Positions 17,914 through 27,008 of a stretch of DNA of 63,800 nt are shown here, piece by piece. A program made the position numbers and the translations under genes. Numbering within the stretch: position 1 is the first letter of the stretch; every line of letters begins with the position of its first letter. The notes under the pieces are model-generated. The model searched no databases, had not been told where the DNA came from, and saw only the letters and a program-made list of their open reading frames with translations. The stretch comes from Nitrospinaceae bacterium (GTDB lineage Bacteria; Nitrospinota; Nitrospinia; Nitrospinales; VA-1): positions 1 through 63,800 of the forward strand of contig JAJDBH010000160.1 of NCBI GenBank assembly GCA_029261455.1, in the 5' to 3' direction.

Positions 17914-20646
17914 TTAAAGTATTGGTTTTTTTAAGAGCAGTACATTGTCTAGCCTTGTATCTTCAAAGTCTGCTTCCAGCATTAGGGCAGCATATAAATT
18001 AGCGCCCGATAAATCTGCTTCTTTAAAGTTGGTCTTTTTAAGCAATCCCTTAAATAAATTTACATGCTTCATCTTTGCCTTTTGTAGGTTCGTTTTAACA
18101 AATATAGAGTTTTTAAAACTTCCATAATTCATAATTGCATTACAAAGATTAGCTTCTCCAAAATCAGCACTATCAAATTGCGCGTGTGTAAAATTGGCTT
18201 CTGACAGATTAGCTGTGCGCCAACCAGAACAAGGACCTTTTGCATATGTAAAGTTTGCTCCCATAAAATGCGCTCCCCCACCCCCAAAGACTTTTTCCAA
18301 TATCGCGTTCTGAAAGTCCGCATTGTCTCCATCCACACCAATCAACATTACCTTTTTAAATCTGGCATCCCGGAATTTGGCTTGATTCAGAACTGCTTTT
18401 ATAAAAATTGTCTTCTCAATTGTAATTCCCGTGCAATCAGAATCATTTAAAATTACTTCCAGAAAAATACATTCTTTTAAGGTTGCCTTCTGCCAATTGC
18501 TTTCCTTGAAATTTGCCTTTAAGGCATTGACCTTTATTAGCTGGGTATTGGCAAAGTCAGATCCCGGAAGATCGGCATTCATTAAAACCGCTTCAGACAA
18601 ATTTGCATTTTTGAAAATAGCGCCTTCCCCTTTTGTTTTGGATAGATTCGCCTGTTGGAGATTTGCATTGTTGAAAGACGTATTAGTTAAATTTGCTCCC
18701 GTTAATATAGCCTCTGAGAGATCGCATTCATCAAATTGAGCCCGGGACAAGTTAGACTGCTCCAGCATAATTCCTTTCAAATTCATTCCCCTGAAATCTC
18801 TGCCGGAGAGATCTGCCCCGGCGAGGTCGCGTCCTGCCAGGGACTCCTCGTTCATGACAAACCCCATAACCACCTCACCTAAATAGACGGCTACTTCCGG
18901 GAAGAGCGGTTCTTCGGGATATGCTGGTTCTGGCGCCAATCTCCTAGCTTGAGTGATTGACTTTTCCGCTTGCTCAAGTTGCTCGTCGCTTGTATCCGGT
19001 AAGTTGTCTTCCTGGATTTCATCTGTTGAAACCCCCAAATTACTTAAAAATTGCTGCAATTTCAGATTAGGCTCGGCTCCTGAGTCATCCTGTTCAGCCC
19101 TATTTTCAACACCACCACTTTGAACATCCTTAACGGAACTGGCAATACCTCGTCTTTTAGACTTCTCGGTCACTACCAATTTTTGTCTCTCAATCTTTTC
19201 CCTCTCGTCAGGAAGTAAGCCTTGTTCCTCTAATTTTTTCAGGAAATCCTGCTGTTTCTTTTTTGCCTCCTCAGTCTTTTCTGCGGCTTCTTTCTTTGTT
19301 TTTTCAATTAACTTGTCGGAGTTCTCAATTATTTCCGTTAAATCAACATCAAACCGTTCCAAAGCTTCCGGGGGAACTACTCCTATAGAATTGGGTTCGG
19401 GCTCTGGAATTTCAAAGTCTGGAGGCATTTCCATACCGGATTTTTCGAAAAATGATTTGGCGTGCACTTTGGCCGTTTCCTTTTGAATTTCCAGTTCATG
19501 GTTAATGGCTTTTTGTTTTTCTTGAGCTTCAGCTTCTAATTGCACTGCCGTTTTGACCGGCGAAAGTAGGGACTCATTAAACATATGCGCCAAAGCGGTT
19601 TTTTTATTGGTACGCTTTTCAAATGCATCAAGGTAATAATCAATATCTCTAGGCTCATCCACCATATTTTCATAAGCAAGCATAATGCTATCCACATCCT
19701 GAGCGTCACTATCCTGAATTTTAATTTTTCCGCGATAGAAAAGAACCCCAAGGTTCTTATCGGGAAAGAACCATACGGTATCCAGATTTAATCTCAGTTC
19801 ATGCAAACAAATTCCTTCTGGCTCCTTGAATTTGATAAAACTTCTCGGTTGAATTCCCGGAAGGTGACCTTTTAATTTTGGATCCTCCGAATGCAGTCCC
19901 GTCAAGGCAAAAGATTCTGTGCCATTAAAAAATCCATCAATACGTTGATCAGGGGTAGCCGAATTAAAAATTTCCCAATCCATATCTCGCGCATAATGCG
20001 GGTAACCGTTTTCAACCCAACTTTTGTCATAGGTTCCGGATTTTTTCAGACGCTGAGGCCAACTCAGTGATAGAGGACCAAGCCCTGCTGGTTCCGGGCG
20101 CTGACGGATGCTACTCATCAGCTCTGAAGGATTTTCTATATTTGGCATAGGAATTTGTTTTTCCCCTTTGTATCGTAAAGACTGTAAAAACGATTCATAT
20201 CCCTTACCCTCGGGGTTACGATCAAAACCATTTCCGCCATATGCCTTTTTATAAGATAGCGGCATTTTAGAAAATTTTTCCGGTGGCGTAATTTTATGCA
20301 AAGGCCACCAACCCCGCTTCCAGTAACGATCACCATAAATTTTCAAACGTTTATTAATTGGACCTATCTCTAATCCAACACCCATTTCACTGGTTGGAGA
20401 TCTTTCGTTGGGGTACGCATTCCCTGATACCAGCACTTCCCCACGTATTTTTTGCATCGCCATATCAAAGGGAACCCCTTTTCCCAAGGCTCCTGTAATT
20501 TTTCCCCACTGTGGCATTTCAGGGAGAAGTTTTTCAGGGTTCTTTAGATCAAAAAAAGCAAGAGTTGTCACACACAACCAGTTTTTAGAATCCTCTGACC
20601 ATGATTTATGAAGAATACCCAGTTTCAAGGGTTTTATGATTCGCAT
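17914..20646 (-). CDS. DUF2169 (T6SS accessory) protein fused to pentapeptide repeats
   Basis: 910 aa; N-terminal DUF2169-like region (AYPNERSPTSEMGVGLEIGPINKRLKIYGDRYWKRG), long coiled linker, C-terminal pentapeptide repeats. Confidence 0.85.
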   Translation of the reverse strand: MRIIKPLKLGILHKSWSEDSKNWLCVTTLAFFDLKNPEKLLPEMPQWGKITGALGKGVPFDMAMQKIRGEVLVSGNAYPNERSPTSEMGVGLEIGPINKRLKIYGDRYWKRGWWPLHKITPPEKFSKMPLSYKKAYGGNGFDRNPEGKGYESFLQSLRYKGEKQIPMPNIENPSELMSSIRQRPEPAGLGPLSLSWPQRLKKSGTYDKSWVENGYPHYARDMDWEIFNSATPDQRIDGFFNGTESFALTGLHSEDPKLKGHLPGIQPRSFIKFKEPEGICLHELRLNLDTVWFFPDKNLGVLFYRGKIKIQDSDAQDVDSIMLAYENMVDEPRDIDYYLDAFEKRTNKKTALAHMFNESLLSPVKTAVQLEAEAQEKQKAINHELEIQKETAKVHAKSFFEKSGMEMPPDFEIPEPEPNSIGVVPPEALERFDVDLTEIIENSDKLIEKTKKEAAEKTEEAKKKQQDFLKKLEEQGLLPDEREKIERQKLVVTEKSKRRGIASSVKDVQSGGVENRAEQDDSGAEPNLKLQQFLSNLGVSTDEIQEDNLPDTSDEQLEQAEKSITQARRLAPEPAYPEEPLFPEVAVYLGEVVMGFVMNEESLAGRDLAGADLSGRDFRGMNLKGIMLEQSNLSRAQFDECDLSEAILTGANLTNTSFNNANLQQANLSKTKGEGAIFKNANLSEAVLMNADLPGSDFANTQLIKVNALKANFKESNWQKATLKECIFLEVILNDSDCTGITIEKTIFIKAVLNQAKFRDARFKKVMLIGVDGDNADFQNAILEKVFGGGGAHFMGANFTYAKGPCSGWRTANLSEANFTHAQFDSADFGEANLCNAIMNYGSFKNSIFVKTNLQKAKMKHVNLFKGLLKKTNFKEADLSGANLYAALMLEADFEDTRLDNVLLLKKPIL

Positions 20647-20665
20647 AATCTCACCTTAAGCTTTA

Positions 20666-22951
20666 TTACATATTGGATACCAGACCGGCTATCCTCCCTT
20701 TCAACCCTTGCATTGCGGCTTTAATATCTTTGGCTGTAATATCTATATCTTTTTTTTGAACGTGCATTATTCCAACATTCAGTGACATTCCCGAGTTGAT
20801 ATTCACCTGCACGGGACCGGAAACATTTATATGGACTGCGGCGCTCACGTTAAGACTCAGCAAACCCACACTAATATTTGTAGTTATACCCACAAAATTA
20901 ATATTTTCGCTAAAGCCCAATGCCTGAAAATTAAAAGCATTCAGGCCAAACTGCATATTCTTGGAATTACCAGTTTGGGTATTGCTGGTATCTCCATTCT
21001 GGGTATGATCGCTATTCCCATCTTGTTGGGAGGTGGATTTCCCTTTCTGATAATTCTTACCATTTCCCATCTGGACACTCGTCGAGTCTCCCTCTGAGTA
21101 GCCATAGGAGTCTTCATACGAGAGATTTACGGAATCATAAGTTTCCGACCACTTAGGCATATTGCCCAGCTTGGTCTGTTCAGTTGAAACAGAAAGAGGA
21201 TAAAATGCCTTGGCAGGTTTTGTGAGTCCGCTGGAAAAAGTCTTACCACTACTTTTTCCAATTGATAGGTTGATATTGTTTCCCTTACTCACTCGGGAAG
21301 AAGAGCCACAGTTTTTGGAATAGTCTGCGCCATCAGAAGCCGATTGGCTTTCACCAATATGGTAAGAGTGCGAATTGCCAATTGAAGTATTAAAGGTGTC
21401 ATTATCGGGAGCAACAGTATACGAGCCATCTGCACGAACACTATTTACGACCTCGGGCAGCTCATTGTTGTCGCTGGATCTCGAAACCAGGACCGTAGAA
21501 TTTTCTTCGGGAACATACATCATACTTTCTGACAACTGTACCCAGTGAGAGGTCTTATTGTCATCCCAGGGAAACCTCACATAAATTCCTTTGCGGACAG
21601 CGTTGCCAGTAGGCCCTGTCAGGGTTTTGTGGTCCGGGTCGAAATCATCAAGCACGATGTAGTCAACATCTTTAATGCAACCCTCCTCTTCTAAAATTGA
21701 AGTTTTCACAATCGTGGATTTACCCTTAACAACGGTAGCCAATACGGTATTAGGAAATGTGTCCTCAATTGAAAATATATTTGCCACATATTCCGGCAAT
21801 GAAGCTTGAAACTGATTGGAATAACTATTGTCGACCGACCCGGCATGAGAAACTTCAGTGATAAGGAAATCCTTATTTAAAGCTTTGTCAATATTATTGG
21901 AGGCCGTAAATTTTTTTCCGGGGCTAAACCATGGAACAGTGCTTGCTCCAAGATATTTACACGATGTAGACATGATATTACTCAAAGCCTTATCCCGGTA
22001 TAATTCGGCTTCCTTCTGATTGATGCCATATTGCATACTGAGAAGCTGGATAAACTCAAGACTCTTGGTATTGGGACGGGGTTCTTTTATCTCCTGTTTT
22101 TCTGAGGTAGCTGTGTTTACCGGCTGACCAGAAGAAGTATCCCACGCCGAAACAGGAGCCATCATCAGAGTCTTAACTTTGGAGGGGGACAAGTTTTCTT
22201 CATAAGAAAAAGAAGTAATGAGATCATCGTACTCCAGAGTCTCCTCCTTGGTGAATGTACACCGAACTTTAGGCGGTTTTCCCGTCTTGGGTTCATAGCC
22301 CGTATTATCAGCCCCTAAAACCATTTTATGCTTGTAGGCCCCGCCCTCCTCATAATGTAAAAAGTAATAATAAATGCCAACCTTTTGCATTAAATGATTA
22401 ATAAAATCGAAATCCGTTTCACCAGCCTGAAACCAATCCTGCTTCCTTAAAGAGGGCAGTCCATTTTCTTGAATTCGGTCATCAACAATAATATTGTGTT
22501 TGTCGAGGATGAATTTAATCATTTCAGGAATGGTTCTGACTTCATCATCGTACAGGCAATAATTATTCGTCACTGTCAGCTTCCAGAGACTAGGGCGCAA
22601 AGTTGCCGAATACACACCGGGATCTGATTTGCCAAAACTGCTTATTATTCCATTGAAAAGTACCGGCTCCGATTCATCGGGTTGATTGAAAATAATGGTT
22701 GCAGAATTACCGATAACGTTTGAAAATAATAAATTCCCTGAAGGATCAACATCCCCCAGCATGTCATTGAGTCGTAGGTCGAGATTGAACTCAAAGGGCT
22801 GGGAAATACCCTCTGTCCCTTGAAAACTTTCCAGCCGGACCAGATCGTCTTTCAAATCGGCAAATTCAATATGAAAAGAACGCGTTCCAATATCGCTTGA
22901 ATGAAACGGATAAATCTTTTCACCTGGTTTCTTGAAAATTGAATTGCTCAT
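20666..22951 (-). CDS. vgrG: T6SS spike protein VgrG with long low-complexity / beta-helical tail
   Basis: 761 aa; FEFNLDLR..., ETDFDFINHLMQKVGIYYYF, GIYVRFPWDDNKTSHWVQLSE...PEENSTVLVSRSSDNNELPEVV. Confidence 0.92.
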   Translation of the reverse strand: MSNSIFKKPGEKIYPFHSSDIGTRSFHIEFADLKDDLVRLESFQGTEGISQPFEFNLDLRLNDMLGDVDPSGNLLFSNVIGNSATIIFNQPDESEPVLFNGIISSFGKSDPGVYSATLRPSLWKLTVTNNYCLYDDEVRTIPEMIKFILDKHNIIVDDRIQENGLPSLRKQDWFQAGETDFDFINHLMQKVGIYYYFLHYEEGGAYKHKMVLGADNTGYEPKTGKPPKVRCTFTKEETLEYDDLITSFSYEENLSPSKVKTLMMAPVSAWDTSSGQPVNTATSEKQEIKEPRPNTKSLEFIQLLSMQYGINQKEAELYRDKALSNIMSTSCKYLGASTVPWFSPGKKFTASNNIDKALNKDFLITEVSHAGSVDNSYSNQFQASLPEYVANIFSIEDTFPNTVLATVVKGKSTIVKTSILEEEGCIKDVDYIVLDDFDPDHKTLTGPTGNAVRKGIYVRFPWDDNKTSHWVQLSESMMYVPEENSTVLVSRSSDNNELPEVVNSVRADGSYTVAPDNDTFNTSIGNSHSYHIGESQSASDGADYSKNCGSSSRVSKGNNINLSIGKSSGKTFSSGLTKPAKAFYPLSVSTEQTKLGNMPKWSETYDSVNLSYEDSYGYSEGDSTSVQMGNGKNYQKGKSTSQQDGNSDHTQNGDTSNTQTGNSKNMQFGLNAFNFQALGFSENINFVGITTNISVGLLSLNVSAAVHINVSGPVQVNINSGMSLNVGIMHVQKKDIDITAKDIKAAMQGLKGRIAGLVSNM

Positions 22952-22953
22952 TA

Positions 22954-24072
22954 TTAACTAATATTTTCTGGTCGTATTTTAAATTCTTCCATCCTGGATG
23001 TTTTGATTGCAAACCATGTGGTTTGTCCCAGCTTTACCTGCCAATCAATATTCTCTTGTTTTTTTGACTCTCCCGATTTAATCCAGGAAGTCACTCCTAA
23101 TTTCATTCCAGGTGAATCGGAAGGAACTGTAAATGGTTTTGGTAATCCGCTACGAGGAATGTCTTCATTTTTTATTCCCAGGCGAATGGAATAATCCAAA
23201 TCTCTTCCAACACAAAATTCAATTAAATCGCATAAAGGTCTATATTGTTCGCCATCCGGTAAAAACGATATTAACTGAAAGTAGGAAACAGGTCCTATCA
23301 AGAACTCCACTTTCCCTTGCTGGTCCCAGAATTTTTGCCCTAGAGTTGAGTCTTTCCCAAGACATTGATTCTGGCCGCGTTTACCGATGATGGTCCATTG
23401 ATCCTTTTCAAGGCTTAACCAGCGTCCTTGAAATTGTCTGATTTTCACAGGCACTGAAAAATAATTTGCTATAACTTTTCGTACGGCAAGGGGGCTGCGT
23501 GGTTGTCGGGATAATAGGCCCGAAAAAGCCAGTAAAGCCCTATCAGGAAAAGCCATGCGATCCTGCAAATCAGGTCGGGAATTTAATAGGCCAAGAAATG
23601 AAAATAAATATTTAGCTGTCGAGGTTTTATGCGGCTCCGATGTCGAAAGAGCTAATCTATTTTTTTTACGAACACGGTATAGGAGAGAAATCAGACGGTG
23701 ATTAAAAATATCCAGAAATTCGCGGATTGCTGTATCGCCTCCTGAAATACGCTTTTGAATTAACTCTGAGAATGTTCTAGGTAAAGGGCCAAAGTTCCCT
23801 GCCAGACTCATGGCGGAAACCTTCAGGGTTGGCAAACCGTCGCTTGTTTCAGGTCGGACAAGCCCAGCAATATCGGTAAGAGGGAAACTGTCCAATATTT
23901 CCGATTTGAAAGATACAGGTTCTTGATTGGGGGTGTTTCCCTCTCCGACTTCTTTGGCATCTGACTTTATTAACTCAAGAATCCTGACTACCTGATAAAA
24001 ATCGAATCGGGAGCTATCTTCGTACAACCAATCAATCAAAGAAGTTCCTGCGCGCCAACCATAGGTTTCCAT
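22954..24072 (-). CDS. tssG: T6SS baseplate protein TssG
   Basis: 372 aa; YEDSSRFDFYQVVRILE...GNFGPLPRTFSELI...FLDIFNHRLISLLYR. Confidence 0.95.
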   Translation of the reverse strand: METYGWRAGTSLIDWLYEDSSRFDFYQVVRILELIKSDAKEVGEGNTPNQEPVSFKSEILDSFPLTDIAGLVRPETSDGLPTLKVSAMSLAGNFGPLPRTFSELIQKRISGGDTAIREFLDIFNHRLISLLYRVRKKNRLALSTSEPHKTSTAKYLFSFLGLLNSRPDLQDRMAFPDRALLAFSGLLSRQPRSPLAVRKVIANYFSVPVKIRQFQGRWLSLEKDQWTIIGKRGQNQCLGKDSTLGQKFWDQQGKVEFLIGPVSYFQLISFLPDGEQYRPLCDLIEFCVGRDLDYSIRLGIKNEDIPRSGLPKPFTVPSDSPGMKLGVTSWIKSGESKKQENIDWQVKLGQTTWFAIKTSRMEEFKIRPENIS

Positions 24073-25868
24073 TCTTTTAGCTTGCCTCTTTGTTTGCTGT
24101 GAAAATTCAATTGGGTGAATGAGTTTATTGAAGCATACAGGTCAAAAAAATGATTTAAGACAGAGGCCATTAAATAGGCGCTTCCCCCTTCATATGCCTT
24201 TTCATCAAAAACTAAATCAATGACTGTACCCTGGCAAAAGCCTCGCCATGCATCAGGCCCCATTCTTCCGACCTTTTTCGCGCATGACATTTTTATGATT
24301 CCGCTTATCTGCTGGTGGACAGATGGAAAATTAGAATGCGCATAGAGTCTTAAAATTTCCTGAAATGAATTCAAACTAGCTTCTTCATTACCAAGTGACA
24401 GATGATTTAAAGACAAATGGGAAACTAATTGCCATAGTGCCTGCCCCCTCAACCTTGGGGTGCGACTCTGTGTCGGCTTATGAAGAATGGATATGCTTTT
24501 GTGCTTCACAGGCCCCGCGCCATCCATTTTAAATTCTGCCCCAGCAGGAAGTTGATCAGCAAGGTCCCTGTTCGTGCAAAGTGTTTGTGCATAAACCGTA
24601 TCCCCGGGTTCTGTCACAGGATTGAATTGGTTATCGTGGAAAGATAAATAGATTTCAGTTCCTGGTAGCCGGGGATCCTCACTGATCACTCGTCTTGATG
24701 ACCAAAAAAGAGTTTGACTGGATTCTTGCTCCCAACGACCATAGGCAAAAAAAGATGAAATAACTCGCGTCTTTCCCTCTGCAGACCTTGAACTAACTTT
24801 TTCAATAGAATGGATTTCCGCAGATCTACTCAGATATTTATCTGCCAACAATTTGTATTCGTACTTGGTATGGTCAAGCTGAATAGGATCTGTAGTTTTT
24901 GGAAACAGATTGATGATAGGGGTGCAACCCAGCAAAAAAGTTCCCGCTTTCATTTTGATTTTATTTCCCGGAACCTTATCCAGTAATACCAGAATATCAA
25001 ATTCTTTCTCCGCCAAGATCCCCTCCAGCCCTGCAATATCGAGGAAAAGGAATTTCTCCGGCAATACAAAGTATTCCTGTAGCAACCGATATGCCGAATG
25101 GGAATATTTTTTTTCGGGTAGCACGGCTTCATCTTCAGCGAAACCCACTGGGCTTATAGATTTCGGAGGCAACCAGACAGGCTGCCTTTCACCGGCTGGT
25201 GTCCCTGGGTCAGCAGGCACTAATGCTACCTTGACAACATTATTTGTGAGCAACTCATAAAGACCGTGAACCGTTTGGTTTTCCCCTGACAGGTAAAACC
25301 GCAATGAATCCAAGCCCAGTTTATTTAAAGGATTTTTGCCTTCGGCTTTAATGCGAATTCGTAAAACAGAAGCCACCTCCACTTTAGAGGTAATAAACTC
25401 AAAATCTTCTACAGGATCAAACCCCTCCCAATCTACCTTTAAAGGCCAAAGTTTAGTTTCGTAGCAAGTTCGGAATTTACAGACTTCTCCCTGACGGGCA
25501 GTCGCATATAGAGGAGAGTTTCTTTCCATTGCGAATCCTTTCCCCTTTGCTTTTCCCGGGTCGACTTCAAACCGTGCTATAGCCATTGATGGGATAGGGG
25601 ATTCTAAATGGGGATAAAGAATGCTTAGCAAGGACGTCGGAATTTGAGGGGCTTCCGATTCCAAATTGTATTGGATTCTTCCAGTTAGAAAAGCAAACGA
25701 CTGAAGGAGAAACTCAATGTGCGGGTCGGGGCATTTTCTTCCACTAAGCTCAAGCCTGTTAGCGACTTTAGGGAAGCGTTCAGCAAAACCTTCCCCCATG
25801 TTTCTAAGATAGCTTAATTCATTCTGAAAATAATCTAAAAGCAGGTCATTTGAGTTCATGATTTTCAA
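24036..25868 (-). CDS. tssF: T6SS baseplate protein TssF
   Basis: 610 aa; YFQNELSYLRNMGEGFAERFPKVANRLELSGRKCPDPHIEFLLQSFAFLTGRIQYNLESEAP. Confidence 0.96.
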   Translation of the reverse strand: MKIMNSNDLLLDYFQNELSYLRNMGEGFAERFPKVANRLELSGRKCPDPHIEFLLQSFAFLTGRIQYNLESEAPQIPTSLLSILYPHLESPIPSMAIARFEVDPGKAKGKGFAMERNSPLYATARQGEVCKFRTCYETKLWPLKVDWEGFDPVEDFEFITSKVEVASVLRIRIKAEGKNPLNKLGLDSLRFYLSGENQTVHGLYELLTNNVVKVALVPADPGTPAGERQPVWLPPKSISPVGFAEDEAVLPEKKYSHSAYRLLQEYFVLPEKFLFLDIAGLEGILAEKEFDILVLLDKVPGNKIKMKAGTFLLGCTPIINLFPKTTDPIQLDHTKYEYKLLADKYLSRSAEIHSIEKVSSRSAEGKTRVISSFFAYGRWEQESSQTLFWSSRRVISEDPRLPGTEIYLSFHDNQFNPVTEPGDTVYAQTLCTNRDLADQLPAGAEFKMDGAGPVKHKSISILHKPTQSRTPRLRGQALWQLVSHLSLNHLSLGNEEASLNSFQEILRLYAHSNFPSVHQQISGIIKMSCAKKVGRMGPDAWRGFCQGTVIDLVFDEKAYEGGSAYLMASVLNHFFDLYASINSFTQLNFHSKQRGKLKEWKPMVGAQELL

Positions 25869-25878
25869 CCGGTTTCAT

Positions 25879-26343
25879 CTATCCCGCCTTTCCCAATTGA
25901 AGGTTGATAGGAAAGGATAGAGGTTCGAAACGGCCTTCAACAAAAAGTCTGGCACGAACCTCTATAACCAGCTCTAAATTTTCTGGCTTCTTTTCATGAA
26001 CCACCACTTCCACATTCCTGCATCGGGTCTCGTAGCTTTCAATAGTTTCCTTAATCGCCCTGAGAATTCGGGTAGTTCTTGTTGTAGAATTCAGACCTGA
26101 ATAGGACATGTCCGGTATCCCATAATTCAACACGGTTCTATCTGACTCGGATAGAGCTTTAAAGGATATAGGACACCGGGTTTGCAACAAACTTTTAATT
26201 CCTTGAATTACTGATTCAAAGAATTGCTCCTGATTCAATAAGCGAAAAGGAGGTGCTTCGGCTTTTATTTCCGGATTTTCATCCACCAGACGTTCAAATA
26301 GTGGAGCGGGAGCCACATAATTTCGCTCCCTATTGAATTCCAT
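25879..26343 (-). CDS. tssE: T6SS baseplate protein TssE (gp25-like)
   Basis: 154 aa; RLVDENPE...LLQTRCP...LNYGIPDMSYSGLNSTTRTTRILRAIKETIESYETRCRNVEV. Confidence 0.93.
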   Translation of the reverse strand: MEFNRERNYVAPAPLFERLVDENPEIKAEAPPFRLLNQEQFFESVIQGIKSLLQTRCPISFKALSESDRTVLNYGIPDMSYSGLNSTTRTTRILRAIKETIESYETRCRNVEVVVHEKKPENLELVIEVRARLFVEGRFEPLSFPINLQLGKAG

Positions 26344-26373
26344 TGCCTCATCTCCTTTAGCTTATTTTCACTT

Positions 26374-26931
26374 CTATTTCCCGGAGTTGGTAGTAACATC
26401 CCAGAGAGCGCCAATGTTTCCGCCAACACTTGTGTCCGATTTTTGGACAAGGTAATTCCAGGCAATTTGAGTAAAATTCAGAGTGAATGTCTCTGTGGGC
26501 ATATCCCCCGGGTTAGCCTGACAATGAAGGGATGAAATCAAGGCATCTTTTAAAGCGTAAGTCATAATATTTATAATTTTCCCCCCCGAATTTCTACATA
26601 GATAAACATAGGTCAGCTTGTCCCCCACCCCAATAGGAGTTGCATCAAGGCAGGAACGGTACAGCTTGGGAGATGAATAATCCATATACTTCACGCAGGT
26701 CAAATCCTGAATATTGGGTTTGCCCGAGGTGCGTGCGGTATTGCTCACATCAGTGGTTATTTGCTGCGACATGCCGTAAGAAACCGACAACAATTGAATA
26801 GCCTGCTTGCCATCATTGGGGTTTGGTTTCGCTTTATCCGTTTGAGGTTTATTAACCCCGTCAACTGGGCCAACGATCAGGTTTTCACCAACAATTGTAT
26901 CGTCTCCAGGTTTTAGTAGTATCAAATCCAT
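26374..26931 (-). CDS. hcp: T6SS tube protein Hcp
   Basis: 185 aa; IQLLSVSYGMSQQITTDVSNTARTSGKPNIQDLTCVKYMDYSSPKLYRSCLDATPI...FTLNFTQIAWNY. Confidence 0.93.
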   Translation of the reverse strand: MDLILLKPGDDTIVGENLIVGPVDGVNKPQTDKAKPNPNDGKQAIQLLSVSYGMSQQITTDVSNTARTSGKPNIQDLTCVKYMDYSSPKLYRSCLDATPIGVGDKLTYVYLCRNSGGKIINIMTYALKDALISSLHCQANPGDMPTETFTLNFTQIAWNYLVQKSDTSVGGNIGALWDVTTNSGK

Positions 26932-27008
26932 GCGTGATCTCTCCTTAAATCGTAAACTTAATTATCATCAAAAGCTCTGTAATTAACTGAGCCTGTGCGT
27001 TTAGAGTT

